5,108 nucleotides of DNA from Burkholderiales bacterium (GTDB lineage: Bacteria; Pseudomonadota; Gammaproteobacteria; Burkholderiales; Burkholderiaceae). Below, in pieces: positions 1 to 5,108 of the stretch. The notes under the pieces were generated by a model. The model was not told the DNA's origin and searched no databases. It saw only the letters and a program-made list of their open reading frames with translations. The stretch spans positions 1 to 5,108 of the forward strand of contig CANFNO010000263.1 in the NCBI GenBank assembly GCA_947447845.1, given 5' to 3'. Both the position numbers and the translations under genes were made by a program. Positions within the stretch are counted from its first letter, which is position 1. Every line of letters starts with the position of its first letter.

Positions 1-1109
1 AGCATCCCGAACTGGCCTTTGAGGAGCACCGTACCAGCGAAATCGTTGCGCAATCGCTAAGTCGTTGGGGTTATCAGGTCACTCGCGGTCTGGGCGGAAC
101 CGGCGTGGTGGGGCAATTGCGCAAAGGCAACGGGTCCAAACGCCTGGGCTTGCGTGCGGATATGGATGCGCTGCCCATTGACGAGCAGACCGGCCTTCCC
201 CACGCCAGTGTCCATGCCGGGGTGATGCACGCCTGTGGACACGATGGCCATACCGCCATGTTGTTGGCTGCTGCAAAAAGGCTTGCCAGCGAGGACACTT
301 TCAGCGGCACGCTCAACCTGATTTTTCAGCCCGCCGAAGAAGGTTTTGGTGGTGCCAAGAAGATGATGGAAGACGGTTTGTTCAAGCGCTTTCCGTGCGA
401 TGCCATATTTGCCATGCACAACATGCCGGGCTTCAAGCCGGGGCACTTGTTGTTTCGCAAGGGGGCCACCATGGCCTCCAGCGAAAACATCACCATCACT
501 CTGCATGGCAAGGGCGGGCACGGAGCCATGCCCCATAGTGCTGCCGATCCGGTGGTGGCCGGTGCGGCCATCGTGATGGGCCTCCAGACCATCGTCTCGC
601 GCAACGTCGCGCCCTTGCAGATGGCAGTGATTACGGTGGGTAGTTTCAAGGCGGGAAACGCCAACAATGTCATCCCCCAAACGGCCACACTGGAACTCAG
701 CGTGCGTTCACTGGATCGCGAAGTGCGCTCCTTGCTGAATCAGCGCATTGATGAACTCGTGAAGGCGCAGGCAATCAGCTTTGGCGTGCGTGCAGAGATC
801 ACATTCCGTGGCGGCTATCCGGTGCTGGTCAACACGCAGCAGGAGACCGAATTTGCAACGCAGGTTGCGCTGGATCTCGTCGGCGCCGACAAGGTGGTCG
901 CCCACACCGAGGCATTGACCGGTAGCGAAGACTTTGCCTTCATGCTGGAGGAGGTGCCTGGCAGCTATCTGTTTATAGGCAATGGCGACGCCAGCACCGG
1001 CGGCCATGGCGCTTGCATGGTGCACAACCCCGGTTACGACTTCAATGACAGCAACATCGCCGTGGGTGCTGAATTCTGGTGCCGGTTGACGGAGCGCTAT
1101 CTGACCTAA
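1..1109 (+). CDS. M20D-family metallo-amidohydrolase (hippurate / N-acyl-amino-acid hydrolase type), 5' truncated
   Basis: This is a cytosolic zinc-type amidohydrolase that cleaves N-acyl or N-aroyl amino acids to a free acid and an amino acid. The reading frame is open from base 3 and begins with HPELAFEEHRTS, a signature normally found about 20-30 residues from the N-terminus, so only a short piece is missing from the usual ~390-400 residues. A GTG at 105 lies inside this conserved region and is not the start. The M20D motifs appear in order. RADMDALP starts near 156. HACGHDGH at 228-251 carries the metal-binding Cys (234-236) and His (240-242). FQPAEEG carries the catalytic Glu pair (336-341). 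The dimerisation-domain motif GGHGAMPH has a His at 519-521. GSEDFAF follows near 921, and the C-terminal metal-ligand His of HNPGYDFND is at 1023-1025. All key residues are intact. The stop is TAA at 1107. The family is certain; the substrate is not, since hippurate, indole-acetyl amino acids and other N-acyl amino acids are all used by relatives. Confidence 0.95.
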   Translation, partial: HPELAFEEHRTSEIVAQSLSRWGYQVTRGLGGTGVVGQLRKGNGSKRLGLRADMDALPIDEQTGLPHASVHAGVMHACGHDGHTAMLLAAAKRLASEDTFSGTLNLIFQPAEEGFGGAKKMMEDGLFKRFPCDAIFAMHNMPGFKPGHLLFRKGATMASSENITITLHGKGGHGAMPHSAADPVVAGAAIVMGLQTIVSRNVAPLQMAVITVGSFKAGNANNVIPQTATLELSVRSLDREVRSLLNQRIDELVKAQAISFGVRAEITFRGGYPVLVNTQQETEFATQVALDLVGADKVVAHTEALTGSEDFAFMLEEVPGSYLFIGNGDASTGGHGACMVHNPGYDFNDSNIAVGAEFWCRLTERYLT

Positions 1110-1112
1110 ATT
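1086..1112 (+). promoter_or_regulatory. candidate sigma-70 promoter for the riboswitch-dadA transcript
   Basis: TTGACG at 1086-1091 matches five of six bases of the -35 consensus. TAAATT at 1107-1112 matches four of six bases of the -10 consensus. The spacer is 15 bp, which is short. A start near 1119 would place the RNA 5' end just before the first riboswitch helix at 1127, which is where a promoter is needed. The -35 box lies inside the end of the amidohydrolase gene. This is a sequence match only, and the transcript could also read through from upstream. Confidence 0.35.
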
Positions 1113-1126
1113 AGACCCTTTCAATA

Positions 1127-1320
1127 TTGGTGATCGGGAGAGACTGCGCACATTTGTGACGCAGCGCCGAAGGAGCAACCGCCCCGGAAACTCTCAGGCA
1201 AAAGGACCGGTCATCAAACTGAACTCTGAAGAGCTGCTGGAGCTAGTCGCCCGGCGCACCGCAGGAGCAAGCCCCTTGGCACGAACGCCATGCGGTGAAT
1301 CTCTCAGGTACCAAACAGAG
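1127..1320 (+). promoter_or_regulatory. tandem (two-aptamer) glycine riboswitch
   Basis: Two consecutive glycine aptamers precede the dadA-type gene. Aptamer 1 has an 11-bp closing helix, 1127-1137 with 1207-1217 (two G-U pairs). Its P3 hairpin is 1144-1151 with 1156-1164, with A1159 bulged. It carries the hallmark core GCCGAAGGAGCAA (1165-1177) and ACTCTCAGGCAAAAGGAC (1190-1207). Aptamer 2 is closed by CTCTG 1224-1228 with CAGAG 1316-1320. It has a P3a stem 1236-1240 with 1251-1255 and a P3b hairpin around 1271-1280 with 1287-1296. Its core is CACCGCAGGAGCAA (1257-1270) and GTGAATCTCTCAGG (1295-1308). Only about 6 bases separate the aptamers, as is usual for this class. Known glycine riboswitches commonly raise expression of glycine-use genes when glycine is abundant, and an on-switch fits a catabolic gene downstream. 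In aptamer 2 a C replaces the usual A of CCGAAGG. The class is read directly from conserved sequence and pairing. Confidence 0.95.
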
Positions 1321-1370
1321 GGGGCGAACGCCGCGCATGGTGTGCGGCTGTTCTACCTGTCTGACTTTTT
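1305..1370 (+). promoter_or_regulatory. candidate expression platform of the glycine riboswitch
   Basis: After aptamer 2 there is a strong hairpin, GCCGCGCA (1330-1337) with TGTGCGGC (1341-1348), loop TGG. Around it, CAGGTA (1305-1310) can pair perfectly with TACCTG (1354-1359), and AACAG (1314-1318) with CTGTT (1348-1352). A different option pairs CAGA (1316-1319) with TCTG (1360-1363), just ahead of a five-T run at 1366-1370. All of these use bases that the folded aptamer needs: the conserved CTCTCAGG segment or the 3' strand of the closing helix. Glycine binding would therefore exclude them. This suggests a conditional terminator with a weak T tract. The dadA Shine-Dalgarno site (GGAA 1371-1374) is not obviously sequestered. 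The pairings are seen; the switching mechanism is inferred. Confidence 0.45.
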
Positions 1371-1384
1371 GGAATCCTGAAACC

Positions 1385-2662
1385 ATGAAATCTACATCCG
1401 CTCAATCCATCGCCGTTATCGGTGGCGGCATCACCGGCGTGACCACTGCTTACGCGCTGGCCAAACGCGGCTTTAACGTAACGCTGTTCGAGAAGAACCG
1501 CTATGCCGCGATGGAAACGTCCTTTGCCAACGGCGGTCAGCTCTCCGCCTCGAACGCGGAGGTGTGGAACCATGGGTCCACCATCCTCAAGGGATTGAAG
1601 TGGATGCTCAAGAGCGATGCGCCCTTGCTGGTCAACCCCAAGCCCAATTGGCACAAGTTGTCGTGGTTCGCTGAATTCATTGGCAACATTCCCAACTACC
1701 AGCGCAACACGATTGAATCAGCGCGCTTGGCTATTGCAGCACGGCAGCACTTATTTGCCTGGGCCAGGGCAGAAGGCGTGGACTTTGACCTGAAGCGCGA
1801 AGGCATTCTTCACATCTACCGCGACAAGAAGGGCTTTGACCACGCGGGTGAAGTTTCCAAACTGCTGGCCGAAGGCGGCTTGGCGCGCAGGGCGGTAACA
1901 CCCAGCGAAATGAAGGCGATAGAGCCCACATTGGCCGGCACGTATTACGGTGGCTACTTCACGGAAAGCGATTCCACCGGTGACATTCATAAATTCACGA
2001 ATGGCATGGCCGCAGCGATTGAGCGCATGGGTGTGCAATGCCGTTACGAGAAAGATGTGGTGGCCTTGCGCAGCAATGGCGCGAAGGCCAGTGTGGTTGT
2101 CCAGAACGGTACCGAGCAAACGGAGTACGCGTTCGATGGGCTGGTGGTTTGTGCGGGTGTGGAAAGCCGCAACTTTGCATCGCAGTTGGGTGACCGCGTC
2201 AACATCTACCCAGTCAAGGGCTACTCCATTACGGTGAATCTGCCGGACGCAACCAGCCAGGCCGCTGCGCCGACTGTGAGCTTGCTGGACGACGAAACCA
2301 AGTTGGTCACCAGCCGCCTGGGAGTGGACCGCTTCCGGGTCGCAGGCACTGCGGAGTTCAATGGTTACAACAAAGACATTCGTGCCGACCGCATCCGCCC
2401 GCTGATCGCATGGGTAAACCAGTGCTTCCCTGGTATCAACACCCGTCAGGTCGTTCCATGGGCGGGCCTGCGGCCCATGATGCCCAGCATGATGCCGCGC
2501 GTGGGTCAGGGCCGTCTGCCGAACGTTTTTTACAACACCGGCCATGGCCATCTGGGCTGGACACTTTCGGCAGTAACGGCGGATATGGTGTCGGCAGAGG
2601 TTGCCGCTGTGCTCTTGAAGCGCAGTGAGGAGGTTCCCCCTCACTCGGTCGTAACCGCATGA
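1385..2662 (+). CDS. dadA: FAD-dependent D-amino-acid dehydrogenase (DadA family)
   Basis: This flavoprotein oxidatively deaminates amino acids to 2-oxo acids and ammonia. Family members are usually attached to the inner face of the cytoplasmic membrane and pass electrons to the respiratory chain. The protein is 425 residues, close to the usual ~420-430. The Rossmann dinucleotide motif GGGITG is at residues 13-18, with the ribose-binding acidic residue E36 at the end of strand 2. The DadA signature TSFANGGQLSASNAEVW is at 45-61. The C-terminal FAD/substrate region runs from WAGLRPMMPSMMPRVG (from 359) to NTGHGHLGWT (384-393). The ATG at 1385 is chosen because the alignable N-terminus begins there. 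The in-frame upstream start at 1295 would translate through the riboswitch core. The ribosome site (GGAA at 1371-1374) is weak. Expression is probably controlled by glycine through the riboswitch. The true substrate may be glycine, D-alanine or another amino acid; glycine-oxidase-like activity is an alternative. Confidence 0.88.
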   Translation: MKSTSAQSIAVIGGGITGVTTAYALAKRGFNVTLFEKNRYAAMETSFANGGQLSASNAEVWNHGSTILKGLKWMLKSDAPLLVNPKPNWHKLSWFAEFIGNIPNYQRNTIESARLAIAARQHLFAWARAEGVDFDLKREGILHIYRDKKGFDHAGEVSKLLAEGGLARRAVTPSEMKAIEPTLAGTYYGGYFTESDSTGDIHKFTNGMAAAIERMGVQCRYEKDVVALRSNGAKASVVVQNGTEQTEYAFDGLVVCAGVESRNFASQLGDRVNIYPVKGYSITVNLPDATSQAAAPTVSLLDDETKLVTSRLGVDRFRVAGTAEFNGYNKDIRADRIRPLIAWVNQCFPGINTRQVVPWAGLRPMMPSMMPRVGQGRLPNVFYNTGHGHLGWTLSAVTADMVSAEVAAVLLKRSEEVPPHSVVTA

Positions 2663-2672
2663 CTTCAGCCCT

Positions 2673-2699
2673 TAGCCAACCCATAGCCAACCCATAGCC
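2673..2699 (+). repeat. 11-bp tandem repeat TAGCCAACCCA, about 2.5 copies
   Basis: Two perfect adjacent copies (2673-2683 and 2684-2694) are followed by a partial third copy, TAGCC (2695-2699). It begins ten bases after the dadA stop codon, in the convergent gap. It is probably a replication-slippage product; no function is visible. Confidence 0.85.
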
Positions 2700-2712
2700 G
2701 AGGTGATCCGCA

Positions 2713-2731
2713 GCCAGCCTTCAGGCGTGGC
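2713..2731. terminator. weak hairpin, possible bidirectional terminator between convergent genes
   Basis: GCCAGCC (2713-2719) can pair with GGC (2724-2726) and TGGC (2728-2731), with G2727 bulged and loop TTCA. The position is apt: it lies between the dadA stop and the stop of the convergent small gene. No T tract follows on either strand, so it is not a canonical intrinsic terminator. Confidence 0.25.
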
Positions 2732-2734
2732 GAT

Positions 2735-2986
2735 TCAAGTTTGGAGCGCGTCCGGGTTTCCGCGGAATAACTGCCGCGCGGTGATGATCGTCAAAAAAAT
2801 CTCCTGCGCACTGAGTTCCGGGAAGTGGTCTTTGAGCGTGTGGTAGGCCAGCACCTCCTGGCCACCGCTGCCTCCCCACTGCGTTCGGCGGTCAAAAAAT
2901 GGCCGGAGTGCCTCGTAACGTGGCGGGTACACCAGGTTGGTTTTGCGGCGGTCGCCTGATGCGGGAATCGACTGATTAGGTGACAC
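2735..2986 (-). CDS. small hypothetical protein, 83 residues
   Basis: I do not recognise this protein. It is read from a GTG start at 2986 and preceded by a convincing Shine-Dalgarno site (AGGGGA, complement of 2995-3000) with 8 bp spacing, which supports it being a real gene. There is no signal peptide, membrane segment or cysteine. The first half is basic and rich in Arg, Tyr and Pro (the basic run DRRK, then YPPRYEALRPFFDRR). A glycine-rich stretch, WGGSGGQ, follows. The second half looks like a compact helical segment, with HFPELSAQEIF and TIITARQLFRGNP. It lies downstream of flgL in the same direction, with a 153-bp gap containing a hairpin, so it may be transcribed separately. Its placement after flgKL is not evidence of a flagellar role. 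Coding status is likely, function unknown. Confidence 0.65.
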   Translation of the reverse strand: MSPNQSIPASGDRRKTNLVYPPRYEALRPFFDRRTQWGGSGGQEVLAYHTLKDHFPELSAQEIFLTIITARQLFRGNPDALQT

Positions 2987-2994
2987 GATGAAGG

Positions 2995-3000
2995 TCCCCT
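2995..3000 (-). promoter_or_regulatory. Shine-Dalgarno site deciding the GTG start of the small gene
   Basis: The minus-strand sequence AGGGGA lies 8 bases before the GTG at 2986-2984. It is a good match to the anti-Shine-Dalgarno sequence and is the main reason for accepting the non-ATG start. Confidence 0.65.
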
Positions 3001-3080
3001 GAAATTGGAATTGTGTGAATGGTGGCAGTTATGGGACCAAAGCTCAAGTAAATGGCTCCGGCCCGTCTCATGGATTTGAT

Positions 3081-3105
3081 GCAGCGCAAACGCCAGCTGC
3101 GCTGC
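3081..3105. terminator. perfect 8-bp inverted repeat downstream of flgL
   Basis: GCAGCGCA (3081-3088) pairs perfectly with TGCGCTGC (3098-3105) around a 9-base loop. It lies 35 bases past the flgL stop, where the flagellar transcript would be expected to end. No T run follows on the minus strand, so it may be a Rho-assisted or 3'-end-protecting hairpin rather than a classic intrinsic terminator. Confidence 0.4.
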
Positions 3106-3139
3106 GGGAAACCGCCACTACACCGGCACTACGCCAAGA

Positions 3140-4375
3140 CTAGCCGATGTAGTTGAACAGCGACAATTTCTGGATCTGGGCGTAGGACTGAAGCGCTGCC
3201 TGGTAACCGGTTTGCTGCTTCTGGAAGTCGGACACACCCTTGATCATGTCAACGTCTTCGGCGCGCGAGCGGTTGGCTTCCTGCTCCACATTGCGTTTGT
3301 CATTGGTGCTGGTGATGGTTTCGGCCCGACTGAGCAAATCACCGGCCTGGCCCCGCACAGCCGAAATCCTCGCCATGCTGATGTCGATGTTGTGCAAAGC
3401 CTGGGATACCGCCTGGTTGGCAGCTGCGCTATTGGTGGCGCTGCCAATATCGGCAATGGCGCTGTCTACCGTGCCAAACACGCTGGTGCTGGGCGTCACG
3501 CGCACCGTGTCGCCCGGCTTGGGCGTGCCCTTGATATTGAGGCTTAGCCCTGCCATGCCGGTCACCGAAAAACCAGTGGCGGCAGACCAGGGGGCTGCTG
3601 CCGTTGGCGTAGTGCTTAAAACCACGCCCGCGTTGTCTGTGACATTCAGGTCGTAACTGACGGTGTTGCCGGTCACAACGATGTTGGTAACGGTGTAGGG
3701 CGTACCGGTAATCGGTCCGGTGGCGGCGTTGGTTGCCACACTGTCGGTAGTCAGGTTCCCCGAGGTGCCGGTCTGTACGTTGTATGCGGCGTCACGCGTA
3801 GGCCGCAGCATGAAGGCGCTGTCACCATCGAGCGACGAGGCAATGGCATAGGTGCCAGCTGCAGCGGAGCCCGGCAGGCCGGTGAAGGTGTAGTCGGGTG
3901 CGCTGCTGGCGGGTCCGGCAATCGGTTTGAGCGCACTGCCGAGTGCGGCAAACAAAGGCTGGCCGTTGCTGTCCTGCGCGTTGGCCAGGCTCAGAATGCG
4001 CTCGCGCAAACCCGTAATTTGCAGCGCCACGGTCTTGCGTTCCGCGTTGCTGAAACTGCCGTTGCCGGCACTGACCACGAGGTCGCGCACTTCCTGCAGG
4101 GCGCTGGTGATGTCGCCTAGCGTGCTTTCTGCCGTGGAGATGGCATTGCGTTGCACTTCCAGTGTGCGCTGGTCGCTGGCAATACGCGCCAGGCGGTTGA
4201 GTGCGCGCTCGGCTTGCGCGGCGCCCGTTGGGTCGTCCGATGGCGTGGTGATTTTTTTGCCCGAAGAAAGGCTTTCCTGCAGGTTGGCCAGGTTGTTCTG
4301 GCGCGTGGTCAGGTTGGCCAAGGTGTTGTCGTAGGCGTTGGCTGAGCCCAGTCGGGAGAAGGCGGTGACAGACAT
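3140..4375 (-). CDS. flgL: flagellar hook-filament junction protein FlgL (hook-associated protein 3)
   Basis: FlgL forms the ring next to the filament at the hook-filament junction. It is secreted unfolded by the flagellar type III apparatus and assembles on top of FlgK. The complete protein has 411 residues, against about 317 in E. coli. The N-terminal D0/D1 helical region (about 1-140) carries the flagellin-type motif SSGKKITTPSDDPTGAAQ (37-54). Residues about 160-300 are a Thr/Ala/Gly-rich, beta-type variable insert that accounts for the extra length. The C-terminal coiled region (about 310-411) ends with SLFNYIG and contains the heptad-rich QKQQTGYQAALQSYAQIQ (385-402). There is no cleavable signal, as expected for this export route. 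The ATG at 4375 is preceded by GAGGAG (complement of 4384-4389) at 8 bp spacing. It lies 22 bp after flgK, so the two are almost certainly one operon. Confidence 0.96.
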   Translation of the reverse strand: MSVTAFSRLGSANAYDNTLANLTTRQNNLANLQESLSSGKKITTPSDDPTGAAQAERALNRLARIASDQRTLEVQRNAISTAESTLGDITSALQEVRDLVVSAGNGSFSNAERKTVALQITGLRERILSLANAQDSNGQPLFAALGSALKPIAGPASSAPDYTFTGLPGSAAAGTYAIASSLDGDSAFMLRPTRDAAYNVQTGTSGNLTTDSVATNAATGPITGTPYTVTNIVVTGNTVSYDLNVTDNAGVVLSTTPTAAAPWSAATGFSVTGMAGLSLNIKGTPKPGDTVRVTPSTSVFGTVDSAIADIGSATNSAAANQAVSQALHNIDISMARISAVRGQAGDLLSRAETITSTNDKRNVEQEANRSRAEDVDMIKGVSDFQKQQTGYQAALQSYAQIQKLSLFNYIG

Positions 4376-4397
4376 ATGAAGTGCTCCTCAGTGCGGC

Positions 4398-5108
4398 CTA
4401 GCGGACCAGCGTCTGTATCAGGGTGTCGAATATGCTTTGTGCAATCTGGATCATCTTGGCTGAGGCTTGGTAGGCCTGCTGGTATTGGATCAACTTGGCA
4501 GCCTCCTCATCCAGATTCACGCCGGCAATGCCGGTGCGGTCCTTTTCGGCATTGGTCGCAATATTGGTAGAGACCTGGGCCGAGTAATTGGCACTTTGCG
4601 AGCGAATGCCGATCTGCGAAATCAAGCTGGCATATCCATCCGTCATGACCGCGCCATCAAACGTGGCCGCGTCACGCAGATTCATCATGTTGGTGGCATT
4701 GCCGCCGTTGAGTTTGATATCCAGACTGGTGGTCTTGATGTCCTGCACCACAAACGTATCCCCGGCTTGCGGCGTGCCCTGCAGCGTCAGCGACCAGCCG
4801 CTAAAGGGCGGGGTGGGCAACAGGGTGCCCTCAATCGCCGTGCCGGAGGTGTAGGTGATGGGGGTGCTGGTGACGTCGTCACTGCGCGTGTACTGGCTGG
4901 ATGAAATGAAGCTGATGGTGACCGGCACATTGGTGGCCGGATTGTTGCGTGCCACCAGAGAAGAGAGTTGCAGGCTACCGGTGTTGGCGGTGCCCATTTT
5001 CCCGACAATCGGGCTGGCCACGGCCAGTGCGCGCGCCGAAGAAAACTCGCGCGAAATGCTGCTGGCGGCGGTGCTGAAGGGCTTGAGGTAGAAGCGATCG
5101 CCAGCCAC
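4398..5108 (-). CDS. flgK: flagellar hook-associated protein FlgK (HAP1), C-terminal 236 residues
   Basis: FlgK is the hook-proximal junction protein on which FlgL and the filament are built; it is exported by the flagellar type III system. Only the C-terminal part is present. The frame is open at the window edge, where the codon is GTG inside the protein rather than a start. Fragment residues 2-15 read AGDRFYLKPFSTAA, typical of the FlgK beta domain. GTPQAGDTF is at 111-119. After this comes the helical D1/D0 tail with SQIGIRSQSANYSAQVS (164-180) and the diagnostic end GVNLDEEAAKLIQYQQAYQA (196-215), finishing in IFDTLIQTLVR. The stop is TAG at 4400-4398, and flgL begins 22 bp downstream. 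All parts present look intact. Confidence 0.96.
   Translation of the reverse strand: MAGDRFYLKPFSTAASSISREFSSARALAVASPIVGKMGTANTGSLQLSSLVARNNPATNVPVTISFISSSQYTRSDDVTSTPITYTSGTAIEGTLLPTPPFSGWSLTLQGTPQAGDTFVVQDIKTTSLDIKLNGGNATNMMNLRDAATFDGAVMTDGYASLISQIGIRSQSANYSAQVSTNIATNAEKDRTGIAGVNLDEEAAKLIQYQQAYQASAKMIQIAQSIFDTLIQTLVR

Noticed and set aside
57..680. Long minus-strand open frame inside the amidohydrolase gene
   Set aside because: It is antisense to a gene with intact M20D motifs; His/Gly-rich translation is typical of an antisense shadow in GC-rich DNA.
1156..1380. Open frame on the plus strand between the amidohydrolase and dadA, 74 residues
   Set aside because: It lies on the riboswitch, whose conserved bases and helices explain the sequence; there is no ribosome site and no protein-like pattern.
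1295..1384. Longer dadA start at 1295
   Set aside because: The added residues would be translated from the conserved core of aptamer 2 and do not resemble any DadA N-terminus; the ATG at 1385 sits immediately before the Rossmann fold.
1751..2644. 297-residue minus-strand open frame opposite dadA
   Set aside because: It lies fully antisense to a well-supported flavoenzyme gene and shows no domain or convincing composition of its own.
3212..3656. Plus-strand open frames opposite flgL
   Set aside because: They are shadows of the flgL coding frame, without ribosome sites or recognisable sequence features.
5106..5108. Apparent start codon of the flgK fragment at the window edge
   Set aside because: The GTG encodes an internal valine; FlgK is far longer and the fragment starts in its middle domain.

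Overview
The window looks like a chromosomal piece of a betaproteobacterium, most likely Burkholderiales and probably Comamonadaceae (Rhodoferax-like). This rests on moderately GC-rich coding sequence, a tandem glycine riboswitch of proteobacterial type in front of a DadA-type oxidoreductase, and long FlgK/FlgL proteins with an extra beta-rich domain. The genus is inferred from recognised protein style, not from a search.

Layout. Bases 1-1109 (+) hold the C-terminal ~368 residues of an M20D metallo-amidohydrolase (hippurate / N-acyl-amino-acid hydrolase type); its N-terminus lies upstream of the window. Bases 1127-1320 form a two-aptamer glycine riboswitch, followed by a candidate expression platform (1305-1370). 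Bases 1385-2662 (+) encode a 425-residue FAD-dependent D-amino-acid dehydrogenase (DadA family). Bases 2663-2734 are a short convergent intergenic gap with an 11-bp tandem repeat and a weak hairpin. On the minus strand follow a small unrecognised gene (2986-2735, GTG start), flgL (4375-3140, complete) and the 3' part of flgK (beyond 5108 to 4398).

How the genes may work together. The left half looks like an amino-acid salvage unit. The M20D enzyme may release free amino acids, including glycine if it acts on hippurate-like substrates. The riboswitch senses glycine, and the DadA-like flavoenzyme would deaminate amino acids. The direct link between the three is inference. The right half is the end of a flagellar operon. 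FlgK and FlgL are the two hook-filament junction proteins, encoded 22 bp apart, each with a good Shine-Dalgarno site or the C-terminal signature expected of the family. The two halves are convergent and functionally unrelated.

The window does not appear to contain a wholly new system. The most worthwhile points are the glycine riboswitch in front of a flavin amino-acid dehydrogenase rather than the gcv operon, its possible mutually exclusive fold, and a domain-sized segment that seems to be shared by FlgK and FlgL.
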